From Loktanella sp. S4079 (GTDB lineage Bacteria > Pseudomonadota > Alphaproteobacteria > Rhodobacterales > Rhodobacteraceae): 64,000 bases of DNA. Shown piece by piece: positions 36,849-44,619 of the stretch. The notes beneath the pieces are model-generated. The model ran no database searches, was not told where the DNA came from, and was given only the letters and a program-made list of their open reading frames with translations. Positions within the stretch are counted from its first letter, which is position 1, and every line of letters starts with the position of its first letter. The stretch is taken from the NCBI RefSeq assembly GCF_000967725.1, contig NZ_JXYE01000003.1:496001-560000 (forward strand), in the 5' to 3' direction. The position numbers and the translations under genes were made by a program.

Positions 36849-37694
36849 TCAGTCTTTGTGCTTGTGCGGTGCCCACAAACGTTTGTTAGTGAGATACAGT
36901 AGAACGGACAACATGATCAGAAGGACCACACCGGACAGGCCAGCTTGTTTGCGGGCCATCATTTTCGGTTCTGCGGTCCACATCAGGAATGCAGCAACGT
37001 CCTGCGCTTCGTGGTGCAGCTCTGTCGAGTGACCATCAGCAAATTCGACGTCATCGCCCCACAGGGGTGGCGCCATACCGATCCAGCTGCCTGGAACAGT
37101 GCGGTGACCGTGATCGTCGAGACATTCTTCTGGGTAACCACCAGGTGCGAATGCAACGTTGTAGTAGCCGTCAAAGTCCTCGGGCGCACATTCAGGTGCT
37201 TCGTGGTAACCTGCAAGGATCGACGCGATGTATTCTGCGCCACCCATACCTTTGACCAACTGGTTGATCCCGGAACCCATTGGGCCGTGGAAACCTGCAC
37301 GGGACTTTGCCATCAACGACAGGTCAGGTGCGCTGGCGCCGGTAACCGCAGGGAATTTATCTGCGGGTGTCGCTGCGCGATAGTCGTCGATTGTTTCGTC
37401 ATAGACTTCGTAGAATTCAGCATATGCGCGCATTTGATCTTCGGGCAGCTCTGGGCCGCCTTCGTCATGCAATGTGCGGAATGCGACAAATTCCAGACCG
37501 TGACATGCTGAACAGATCTCAGTGTAAATCTGAAGACCGCGCTGAAGCTGCATTTGGTCGTAGCTACCGAATGGACCTTCGAACGAAAACGCAAAGTCTT
37601 CGATCTCGGTTTCTACTTCGGCGGCCATCACTTGCCCTGTGGTCAGGGCAAGCGCGGTTGCAGCAGTGAGTGTGAGTTTACGGAACATTTTCAT
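36849..37694 (-). CDS. petC: Cytochrome c1 of the bc1 complex
   Basis: Haem-c subunit passing electrons from the Rieske protein to soluble cytochrome c. 281 residues: signal peptide ending at VMAAEV, haem motif CSACH (Cys61, Cys64, His65), the axial-Met region SWIGMAPPLWGDD, and a single C-terminal membrane anchor (GVVLLIMLSVLLYLTNKRLW). The cysteine pair around PECAPED and EECLDDH resembles the extra disulfide of Rhodobacter c1. A second ATG two codons in has better spacing to AAAGGACC. Last gene of petABC. Confidence 0.97.
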   Translation of the reverse strand: MKMFRKLTLTAATALALTTGQVMAAEVETEIEDFAFSFEGPFGSYDQMQLQRGLQIYTEICSACHGLEFVAFRTLHDEGGPELPEDQMRAYAEFYEVYDETIDDYRAATPADKFPAVTGASAPDLSLMAKSRAGFHGPMGSGINQLVKGMGGAEYIASILAGYHEAPECAPEDFDGYYNVAFAPGGYPEECLDDHGHRTVPGSWIGMAPPLWGDDVEFADGHSTELHHEAQDVAAFLMWTAEPKMMARKQAGLSGVVLLIMLSVLLYLTNKRLWAPHKHKD

Positions 37695-37704
37695 TGGTCC
37701 TTTC

Positions 37705-39045
37705 TCACTCGGCCGGTTTCGCAGAGGCAGTCGCCTCGGCTTTCGGCGCGTAGTGCGCGTTAAAGTCGTCTTCGATTGTTGCTGGCTGTGGCAGCGGTTT
37801 CTCGATCACGCCAAGAAGTGGCAGAAGAACGAGGAAGTAACCGAACCAGTAGGTGGCTGCGATCAACGAGATGTAGGGGTAGATGCCATCAGTTGGCATC
37901 GCGCCGACCCACATTAGGACCAAGAAGTCGAATGCAAGCAGTGCGAACCACCACTTGAACATTGGGCGATACCGGCCAGAGCGGACCGATGAAGTGTCCA
38001 GCCATGGCGCAAGCGCCATCACCGCAATCGCACCGAACATCGCCAGAACACCAAAGAATTTTGCGTCAATGATGCCAAAGCTGACAAAGTTCACCAGTTG
38101 AACCAGCCAAACGTCAGCAGTGAATGCACGCAGGATCGCGTAGAATGGCAGGAAGTACCATTCTGGAACGATGTGCGATGGTGTCGCCAGCGCGTTCGCA
38201 GGGATGTAGTTGTCTGGGTGGCCAAGGTAGTTTGGCATAAAGCCAACGATTGCCATAAAGACTGCCAGAACGATTGCCAGAGCAAAGAGATCTTTGATCA
38301 CGAAATACGGCCAGAATGGCAGCGTATCTTTTGCGGCGTCTTCTTTGCTTGTGCGGCGTACTTCGACACCAGTTGGGTTGTTGTTCCCTGTGGTGTGGAA
38401 TGCCCAGATGTGCACGATTGTCAGACCCAGCAGGACGAATGGCAGCAGATAGTGCAATGAGAAGAAGCGGTTCAGCGCAGGCTGACCAACCGCAGAAGCA
38501 CCCAGCAACCATGTCTGGATAGAGTCACCGATGAATGGGATCGCGCCGAACAGGCCGGTGATAACGGCAGTACCGTGGAACGACATTTGGCCCCATGGCA
38601 GAACGTAGCCCATAAAGGCAGTACCCATCATGATCAGGTACATGAGCATACCAATGATCCAAGTGACTTCGCGTGGTGCCTTGTAAGAACCGTAGTACAG
38701 GCCGCGGAAGATGTGCAGATACACAGCAATAAAGAACAGCGATGCGCCGTTTGCGTGGAAATAGCGGATCATATGCCCGCCGTTCACGTCACGCATGATG
38801 TGCTCGACCGAAGCAAAGGCCAGATCAACGTGCGGTGTATAGTGCATCACAAGCACGATGCCTGTGACGATCTGCAATACCAGAGTGAATGCCAGAACGA
38901 TGCCCCAGATCCACATCCAGTTCAGGTTCTTGGGTGTGGGGAACATGATCGTGTCATAGATCAGACCGACAATCGGCAGACGTGGATGCAGCCACTTTTC
39001 GATACCGGTCTTGGGTTCATAATGGTCGTGAGGAATACCAGCCAT
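37705..39045 (-). CDS. petB: Cytochrome b of the bc1 complex
   Basis: Core quinol-oxidising subunit with two b haems. 446 residues and eight membrane helices, as in Rhodobacter. Seen: [24 protein letters not shown] haem helix ([20 protein letters not shown]), the cd1 region [40 protein letters not shown] for the second haem pair, and the PEWY motif [15 protein letters not shown] of the Qo site. GGAGCGC precedes the ATG. It lies 12 bases after petA and 10 before petC. Confidence 0.98.
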   Translation of the reverse strand: MAGIPHDHYEPKTGIEKWLHPRLPIVGLIYDTIMFPTPKNLNWMWIWGIVLAFTLVLQIVTGIVLVMHYTPHVDLAFASVEHIMRDVNGGHMIRYFHANGASLFFIAVYLHIFRGLYYGSYKAPREVTWIIGMLMYLIMMGTAFMGYVLPWGQMSFHGTAVITGLFGAIPFIGDSIQTWLLGASAVGQPALNRFFSLHYLLPFVLLGLTIVHIWAFHTTGNNNPTGVEVRRTSKEDAAKDTLPFWPYFVIKDLFALAIVLAVFMAIVGFMPNYLGHPDNYIPANALATPSHIVPEWYFLPFYAILRAFTADVWLVQLVNFVSFGIIDAKFFGVLAMFGAIAVMALAPWLDTSSVRSGRYRPMFKWWFALLAFDFLVLMWVGAMPTDGIYPYISLIAATYWFGYFLVLLPLLGVIEKPLPQPATIEDDFNAHYAPKAEATASAKPAE

Positions 39046-39057
39046 AATATGCGCTCC

Positions 39058-39618
39058 TTAACCGAGTTGAATTGTTGTTGCGTCAACGAACGACGCGACG
39101 GGAATTGGTAGGTTGCGTGGTGCAGGGCCTTTGCGGATACGGCCAGCCGTGTCGTAGTGTGAACCGTGGCATGGGCAGAACCAGCCGCCAAATTCACCTG
39201 CCTCACCCAAAGGAACGCAGCCAAGGTGTGTACAAACACCCATTTGAACCAGCCAAACACCGTCTTCTGAAAGCGCACGGTTTTCGTCGGTCGCTTCTGC
39301 GCCAGCAACGAGGTTTGCGTTCTCTGCACCCGGATCAGGCAGTTCGGAAATCTCAACAGCGCGTGCTGCTGCAATTTCGTCTTCGGTACGTGACCGGATA
39401 AAGACCGGTTTACCCTGCCACAGCACGGTCAACTGCGTGCCTGGGGCAACGGCGCTAATATCAACGCGGATCGACGCAAGCGCCAAAACGTCAGCTGAAG
39501 GGTTCATTTGGTTAACCAGTGGCCACACCGCTGCACCTGTCGCAACAACGCCAGCCCCGGCGGTTGCGTAGTATATAAAGTCGCGGCGTGTGCCCTGATG
39601 ATCGTCTGCATGTGACAC
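39058..39618 (-). CDS. petA: Rieske iron-sulfur subunit of the bc1 complex
   Basis: High-potential 2Fe-2S subunit, Tat-exported and membrane-anchored. 186 residues from the GTG at 39618, which aligns with the Rhodobacter start ([13 protein letters not shown]) and has GGAG 9 bases upstream; an in-frame ATG at 39627 abuts that GGAG. The twin-arginine TRRDF precedes the single membrane helix. Cluster ligands are in CTHLGC (Cys129, His131) and CPCH (Cys148, His151), with disulfide Cys134 and Cys150. First gene of petABC; likely RegA-controlled by analogy. Confidence 0.97.
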   Translation of the reverse strand: MSHADDHQGTRRDFIYYATAGAGVVATGAAVWPLVNQMNPSADVLALASIRVDISAVAPGTQLTVLWQGKPVFIRSRTEDEIAAARAVEISELPDPGAENANLVAGAEATDENRALSEDGVWLVQMGVCTHLGCVPLGEAGEFGGWFCPCHGSHYDTAGRIRKGPAPRNLPIPVASFVDATTIQLG

Positions 39619-40064
39619 GGCTTGCATCTCCGATTCTTTGGTTGGGCCGATTGCCCACGGGAAAGACGGACGGATGTTTCCATCAGTCCATTCTGGCGCT
39701 GTTTAGCCATGAAAACATGATCCGTCCAGCGGACAATAGGGCGCAGGGTTCATTGTCGTTGTTATTGTGGTGAAACTTACAAGACTTCGTAAACAAGAAT
39801 CGAGGATTCGCCCGCATCGGCCTGGCCGCCAGTTTTCTGCGGGTCGGCGGTAAATGGATCACCAAATAGTGAAAAATAGTCGAAAAATCGCTTATTTTTG
39901 CTAAAACGCTGCCGATTTTGTGTCGCGTTCGACACATTTCATCTCAATAATTTTAAGCTTGCCTTAATGGTACCTTGTTAGTGTGACAAGACAGTCATAG
40001 GCGAACACCGAAATTGCTCAGGGGTTTGGGCATTTCACCACCACTCATGTTCGAGGAAACAAAA
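39619..40064. promoter_or_regulatory. Divergent intergenic region between petA and the outer-membrane barrel gene
   Basis: About 446 bases without a convincing gene; it must hold the petABC promoter (minus strand) and that of the downstream barrel gene. A perfect dyad, TGTGTCG-CGTT-CGACACA, lies at 39919-39936. I found no FNR-type TTGAT-N4-ATCAA site and cannot point to -35/-10 boxes with confidence. An 84-residue open frame here has no ribosome site and looks like chance. Confidence 0.6.
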
Positions 40065-40706
40065 ATGTCCCGTGCGATCGCACTTTCTGCTCTGCTATTG
40101 GTAGCGCCCGCTGTTGGTTCAGCTGAGGTGGAGCTTAGCTTTTATGGTGGGGTGCAATCTGCGCCCGCGTCAGACGTAAAGGTGCGTGATCCAGAGATCG
40201 GTGACGATGATTTCTCGATTAGTTGGGAGGGAAAGTCATTCTCGGCCCCGGTTTACTACGGTATTCGGGCAACCCGCTGGAACGATGACTTCGGTTACGG
40301 TCTCGATTTTGCCCATAACAAGGTCTACCCCAAGGACGGTGAACTACCTGCCGGCTATGATGTGCTAGAATTTACAGATGGCCTGAACACCCTGACAGTG
40401 AATGCGTATCGGCGTTGGGATCATGCGTTTGGTGACATGACACCGTATGTTGGTGGCGGTCTGGGAATTGCTATTCCACATGTTGAGGTAACAAACGGCA
40501 CCTCTGAAACGGCAGAGTATCAGGTGACCGGTCCCGCAGCGACTTGGGTTGCCGGTGCGACTTATCCGATCAATGATCGTTGGGCGGTATTCGGAGAATA
40601 CAAAGGTACCTATTCAACCAATAAGGCCGATCTTGAATCTGGCGGCACGGTTGAAACGGATGTCTTTACAAACGCCGTGAATATGGGTGTCAGCTTTAAC
40701 TTCTGA
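40065..40706 (+). CDS. Outer-membrane beta-barrel protein (lipid A oxidase-like)
   Basis: 213 residues with a signal peptide (SRAIALSALLLVAPAVGSAE). The mature part alternates short amphipathic strands, consistent with a small barrel of about eight strands, and ends in the outer-membrane sorting signal NMGVSFNF with terminal Phe. The segments ELSFYGGVQSAPASDV, FTDGLNTLTVNAYRRW and YVGGGLGIAIPHVEV recall proteins annotated as lipid A oxidase (LpxQ-like) in Rhizobiales and Rhodobacteraceae; the enzymatic label is from memory and tentative. The start at 40065 follows GAGGAAAC; the frame extends upstream without support. Confidence 0.72.
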   Translation: MSRAIALSALLLVAPAVGSAEVELSFYGGVQSAPASDVKVRDPEIGDDDFSISWEGKSFSAPVYYGIRATRWNDDFGYGLDFAHNKVYPKDGELPAGYDVLEFTDGLNTLTVNAYRRWDHAFGDMTPYVGGGLGIAIPHVEVTNGTSETAEYQVTGPAATWVAGATYPINDRWAVFGEYKGTYSTNKADLESGGTVETDVFTNAVNMGVSFNF

Positions 40707-41309
40707 TTATTCCGGCGCTGTAGCGATCATACTGTCGCGCTGCGCAAAATTGGCATGCCAGTCAGCCAATGGTTTGTTTTGTGCGCGCCAATCTCTATCG
40801 CCGTGTCTAAGGTCAGCATAAGATAGCGCGCAAGCCACTGCGATCTGCCCGATATTGAGCGGCCCGTTCAAATGACTCATCCACTTATTGTTGACTGCAC
40901 TGATGCCGCGCTCTGCCTTTTGCCATTGCGCTTCGATCCATGCGGGTGATCTTTCGGTTTCCGGGCGCAGGCGTACCTCGTAGGCCATTGCGACCGCGGC
41001 TTCCATAATTGCGTCTGCTGTCGCCTCGAGCGTAAGTATCTCCCAAATCCGGTTTTCGGGATAAAGTGAACCATCGGCGTAATCGTTCAGATAGCGGGTA
41101 ATGATCCGGCTGTCATAAATCGCAGGCCCATCATCCCGGACCAATGTCGGAATTTTCCCAATCGGGTTTGCCGCCACAATCGCAGGGTCAGAGGCAAGCG
41201 CTGTGGTGTTAATTGGGGCTTCAGTTATCTGGTCGGCAAGTCCAAGTTCGCGGATCGCAACGCGCGCTTTGCGTACAAAGGGTGACATCCCTGACATGAA
41301 CAGCTGCAT
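40707..41309 (-). CDS. Glutathione S-transferase family protein
   Basis: 200 residues. N-terminal thioredoxin-like domain MQLFMSGMSPFVRKARVAIRE with Ser9 in the position of the catalytic Ser, GKIPTLVRDDGPAIYDSRII as the glutathione gamma-glutamyl loop, and an all-helical C-terminal domain. Substrate unknown. It is the last of a minus-strand set dapF-mtaB-GST-GST, about 20 bases after the neighbouring GST. Confidence 0.88.
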   Translation of the reverse strand: MQLFMSGMSPFVRKARVAIRELGLADQITEAPINTTALASDPAIVAANPIGKIPTLVRDDGPAIYDSRIITRYLNDYADGSLYPENRIWEILTLEATADAIMEAAVAMAYEVRLRPETERSPAWIEAQWQKAERGISAVNNKWMSHLNGPLNIGQIAVACALSYADLRHGDRDWRAQNKPLADWHANFAQRDSMIATAPE

Positions 41310-41330
41310 TGTTATCCCCCGGTCTGTTTC

Positions 41331-41963
41331 TTAGGGGAACAAGACCTGATCCTGTCCATCTTGCCAAGGCGTATATTTCGTCATGACAGATAAAAACCGT
41401 TTAGAGTTCAGGAATTCATCCAACCACCTGTTCACGGCCGTCAGCCCCTGCGCGTCAAACCAATCACGATCAGTATTCGCAAACTGGCGGACAAATGGCA
41501 GGATTGCCATATCGGCAAGGCGGCGGTCGTCGCCCATCAGATAGGACTGGCGCGACAGCCGATCATTCAGAACGCGCAAGAAAACCATCGCCTTTTCGCG
41601 CTCTTCTTGCTCATCCAATTCGGGATAACGAACGGCGTATTTCGTGTGGTCCAACGCCGCCTTAAACGGACCCTCGCATGTGGTGATTAGATCAAAACCA
41701 TCCGGCGGCATATCAAGCCAATTTTCCGGGTCATTTTCACCCAGCGCCCACATCATAATATCGCGGCTCTCGTCGATGACCCGGTCCGGCAGTTGTAGAA
41801 CAGGGACCGTTCCTTTGGCAGAGGCTTGAAGAAAGGGCGCTGGCTTGTTGCGCAGTACGATTTCACGCAGCTCTACCGATTGCATGCTCGATTGGATCGC
41901 GAGACGTGCGCGCATGGCATATGGGCAGCGCCGAAAAGACCAAAGAATGGGAAGCGTCGTCAT
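41331..41963 (-). CDS. Glutathione S-transferase family protein, second copy
   Basis: About 210 residues. N-terminal WSFRRCPYAMRARLAIQSS has a CPYA motif in the redox position, as in Omega/glutaredoxin-like GSTs; GTVPVLQLPDRVIDESRDIM follows, then a helical C-terminal domain ending with WQDGQDQVLF. It is only distantly similar to the next-door GST. The first start is GTG at 41966; I prefer the ATG at 41963. It begins 4 bases after the mtaB stop, so likely the same transcript. Confidence 0.87.
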   Translation of the reverse strand: MTTLPILWSFRRCPYAMRARLAIQSSMQSVELREIVLRNKPAPFLQASAKGTVPVLQLPDRVIDESRDIMMWALGENDPENWLDMPPDGFDLITTCEGPFKAALDHTKYAVRYPELDEQEEREKAMVFLRVLNDRLSRQSYLMGDDRRLADMAILPFVRQFANTDRDWFDAQGLTAVNRWLDEFLNSKRFLSVMTKYTPWQDGQDQVLFP

Positions 41964-41967
41964 CACA

Positions 41968-43230
41968 TTAGGCCGTCAATTGAATGCCGTCGCGCCCGAT
42001 GATCTTGGCGGTCACGATCTGGCTTTCGGGTTGGTCAGCAGCAAAGCGTACTTCGGTGAATTGTTCGGTACGCCCCATGCGTGGGTTTTCCATCAAGATT
42101 TGATGAGTCTGACCGATTTGCCGTTCCAGATGTGAATCCACCTGCGCATCACCTGCTGCACGTAAACGCGCCGCGCGATCTTTGATAATTTTGCCATTCA
42201 CCTGCGACGGGATCTTGGCCGCAGGCGTGCCTTCGCGTTTTGAATAGGGAAAGACGTGCAACCAAGTCAGGTCACATTCCTCAACGAGCTTGAGCGAATT
42301 GTCGAAATGCGCCTCGGTCTCGGTTGGAAAGCCCGCGATAATATCTGCGCCAAATGTCATATCGGGACGTAGTTTTCGGGCATCTTCGCAAAAACGGATG
42401 GCATCATCGCGCAAGTGCCTACGCTTCATCCGTTTCAGGATCATATCGTCGCCATGTTGTAATGACAGATGCAGGTGGGGCATTAGTCGTGGCTCTGTCG
42501 CGATGGCCTGCATCAAGTTTTCATCAACTTCGATGCTGTCAATTGAGCTAATCCGCAAGCGGCGCAAATCAGGCACAAGTTTGAGAATCCGCATCACCAG
42601 ATCCCCCAGCTTCGGAGCGGCAGGTAAATCTGCACCCCAGCTCGTTAGGTCCACACCAGTGAGCACCACCTCATTATAGCCGCGATCAACCAAGCGTTTG
42701 ATCTGATCAACCACCACACCAGCCGGTACAGAACGCGAATTACCGCGACCGTAGGGAATGATGCAGAACGTGCAGCGATGGTCGCACCCATTCTGGACCT
42801 GAACATAGGCGCGGCTACGTGTGCCGAACCCGTCAATCAAATGACCAGCGGTTTCGGTGACCGACATAATATCGTCAACCTGTACAGGCTCTGTCTGCCC
42901 AATCAGGTTGGGGGCCATATTCGTCCAGGTTTCAGGCTTCATCTTTTCGGTGTTGCCAATCACCACATCGACCTCGGACATTTTGGCAAAGGTTTCAGGT
43001 TCTGTCTGCGCGGCGCAGCCCGTCACGATCAGTTTGGCGCTGGGGTTTTCGCGGCGCAATTTGCGAATGTCTTGGCGGGCTTTGCGTACGGCCTCGGCCG
43101 TGACCGCACAGGTGTTGATGATGACCGCATTTTCAACACCCGCAGATGTCGCCAGTTCTTTCATTGCCTCGGTTTCATAGGCGTTAAGCCGACAACCGTG
43201 GTTCGAAAATTTAGGAGCCTTGAGTTCCAT
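41968..43230 (-). CDS. mtaB: tRNA N6-threonylcarbamoyladenosine methylthiotransferase MtaB
   Basis: Radical-SAM enzyme that adds a methylthio group to t6A37, giving ms2t6A in tRNA-Lys(UUU) and others. 420 residues. Cys13, Cys41 and Cys72 fit the auxiliary 4Fe-4S site in the UPF0004 domain; the SAM cluster is CDHRCTFC (Cys149, Cys153, Cys156); a TRAM-like C-terminal part follows. The ATG at 43230 overlaps the dapF stop as TAATG; a GTG four codons upstream lacks spacing to a ribosome site. Its substrate, tRNA-Lys(TTT), is encoded 0.9 kb away, and tsaE is at 19466. Confidence 0.95.
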   Translation of the reverse strand: MELKAPKFSNHGCRLNAYETEAMKELATSAGVENAVIINTCAVTAEAVRKARQDIRKLRRENPSAKLIVTGCAAQTEPETFAKMSEVDVVIGNTEKMKPETWTNMAPNLIGQTEPVQVDDIMSVTETAGHLIDGFGTRSRAYVQVQNGCDHRCTFCIIPYGRGNSRSVPAGVVVDQIKRLVDRGYNEVVLTGVDLTSWGADLPAAPKLGDLVMRILKLVPDLRRLRISSIDSIEVDENLMQAIATEPRLMPHLHLSLQHGDDMILKRMKRRHLRDDAIRFCEDARKLRPDMTFGADIIAGFPTETEAHFDNSLKLVEECDLTWLHVFPYSKREGTPAAKIPSQVNGKIIKDRAARLRAAGDAQVDSHLERQIGQTHQILMENPRMGRTEQFTEVRFAADQPESQIVTAKIIGRDGIQLTA

Positions 43231-44054
43231 TACAGTCGCCACTTTCCATCAAACACATGCGCAGTCGGCCCTGTCATCCAGACCCCGTCATCGCGCCAGT
43301 CGATGTGCAGCGTTCCACCGTCTAGATCAATCCGAACGTTGCGGCCCGTGATACCGCGCCGTGCGGCGGCAACCGCTGTCGCACAAGACGAAGAACCCGA
43401 GGCTTGCGTGATCCCGACCCCACGTTCCCACACCCGCATCCGCAGGTGGTTAGGTCCGATCACACTTGCGAATTGTACATTGGTCCGCTCCGGATAGAGT
43501 GGGTGATGCTCAATTTCTGCGCCACGCTGGGCAAGGTCGATGGCCTCGGCGTCATCTACAAAGAACGTACAATGTGGATTCCCCATGCCCGTCGCACTCG
43601 GTTCTCCTTCAATAGGTAGCCGTAGAGTGTCCATTTCATGCGCCAGCGGCACCTCATTCCACAATAGTTGCGGATGCCCCATGTTGATCGAAGTCTGCCC
43701 GTCGCCTGCATCCTGCGCAAAGAGCATCCCGCGATCAGTAGTGATCCGCAGGGCATCTTTGCCAGTTTCATCCATCAGATAGCGCGCCACGCAGCGCGTC
43801 GCATTCCCACATGCGCCAGCCGTGGTCCCATCGCTGTTCCAAAACGTCAAATGCACATCCGAATCGTCGTGGTCAGATAGAACGGCAAGCTGATCGAATC
43901 CGACTCCCCACCGCCGATCAGCGATTCTTTTGGCTAACGTTGCGTCAACGATGGGCGTGATTCCTCGCTCATCAACGACAACAAAGTCGTTTCCAAGCCC
44001 GTGCATCTTCATGAACGGCAAATATGAAAGAGTTTTCGTGGTCATATCGGCCAT
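43230..44054 (-). CDS. dapF: Diaminopimelate epimerase
   Basis: Interconverts LL- and meso-diaminopimelate for lysine and peptidoglycan. 274 residues. The two catalytic cysteines lie in GACGNATRC and [11 protein letters not shown], and the N-terminus [13 protein letters not shown] is canonical. A second in-frame ATG at 44045 is possible and neither has a strong ribosome site. The stop overlaps the mtaB start. Confidence 0.97.
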   Translation of the reverse strand: MADMTTKTLSYLPFMKMHGLGNDFVVVDERGITPIVDATLAKRIADRRWGVGFDQLAVLSDHDDSDVHLTFWNSDGTTAGACGNATRCVARYLMDETGKDALRITTDRGMLFAQDAGDGQTSINMGHPQLLWNEVPLAHEMDTLRLPIEGEPSATGMGNPHCTFFVDDAEAIDLAQRGAEIEHHPLYPERTNVQFASVIGPNHLRMRVWERGVGITQASGSSSCATAVAAARRGITGRNVRIDLDGGTLHIDWRDDGVWMTGPTAHVFDGKWRL

Positions 44055-44139
44055 ATAGTAGAGTCTTTTGTACTAATCTAGTCGAGATGACATTTGGGGG
44101 TTGACCCCAGCGCGCCACCTTTCTAGATAGCGCCCCAGT

Positions 44140-44215
44140 GGGCCGTTAGCTCAGTTGGTAGAGCAACTGACTTTTAATCAGTAGGTCGATGGTTCGAACC
44201 CATCACGGCTCACCA
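44140..44215 (+). tRNA. tRNA-Lys (anticodon TTT)
   Basis: Cloverleaf visible: acceptor GGGCCGT/ACGGCTC (one G-U pair), D-arm GCTCAGTTGGTAGAGC, anticodon arm ACTGA-CTTTTAA-TCAGT with TTT, variable loop AGGTC, T-arm ATGGG-type stem around GGTTCGAACC, discriminator A, and an encoded CCA at 44213-44215. It stands between dapF, which makes the lysine precursor, and an accessory region. Confidence 0.97.
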
Positions 44216-44619
44216 CTTTATCGAATATAAGGTGGTACATCGTTTGGTGTTTTTGACAACAGCTCATCGTTTTTTCTGTTGTTTCTGACGTTTGCAAGAA
44301 GTCTCGTAATTAGGCCAGTTCCTGCTGCTCAATGGTGAGAAAGACTTTTGTATTGCTAGCCGATTAGATGGTGGACGCGTCGTGCTTATGTGTCTGCCCC
44401 AAGTGCTCGCTTGGGACACTTTGCGCTCGAATGCGATCAGGCTTTCCCGATTGCTGCAGTTGTCACGGATATCAGCGGTTCAATGCTCTTCGCTGTTTGA
44501 GCAGAACTTGCAGATGGTCTGGCGCCGTTCATCCCGGTGTTCTTGATCATTTGGCGCTGGAATGTGTTTTTTCTTCCAGCGCCGGTTTTGTAGTTTTTTC
44601 GCCTTTTTGAAGGCCCAAG
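44216..44619. other. Intergenic region between tRNA-Lys and the DhaKL kinase gene
   Basis: About 404 bases with no credible gene. An 80-residue open frame at 44368-44610 lacks a ribosome site and is Cys-rich, so I treat it as noise. A 10-bp perfect hairpin, GGCGCTGGAA / TTCCAGCGCC (44553-44562 and 44574-44583), is followed on the plus strand by T-rich sequence (GGTTTTGTAGTTTTTTCG). It may be a plus-strand terminator for tRNA read-through. Confidence 0.6.
44553..44600 (+). terminator. Hairpin with T-rich tail downstream of tRNA-Lys
   Basis: 10-bp perfect stem with an 11-base T-rich loop followed by TTTT and TTTTTT runs on the plus strand. The distance from the tRNA (about 340 bases) is long for a tRNA terminator, so the unit it ends is unclear. 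Confidence 0.5.

Noticed and set aside
36945..37511. 188-residue frame antisense to petC
   Set aside because: Shadow of the cytochrome c1 gene, with cysteine content coming from reverse codons.
39683..39937. 84-residue open frame upstream of petA
   Set aside because: No ribosome site, random-looking composition, and it covers the expected petABC promoter.
42778..43497. 239-residue frame antisense to mtaB and dapF
   Set aside because: Spans two well-supported minus-strand genes and has no recognisable domain.
44191..44215. tRNA-Lys 3' end as left attachment site of an island
   Set aside because: No second copy of this 3' segment and no integrase gene were seen in the window, so it is kept only as a question for synteny comparison.
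44368..44610. 80-residue open frame between tRNA-Lys and the DhaKL gene
   Set aside because: Cys-rich low-plausibility protein, no ribosome-binding site, and it overlaps a hairpin with a T-rich tail.
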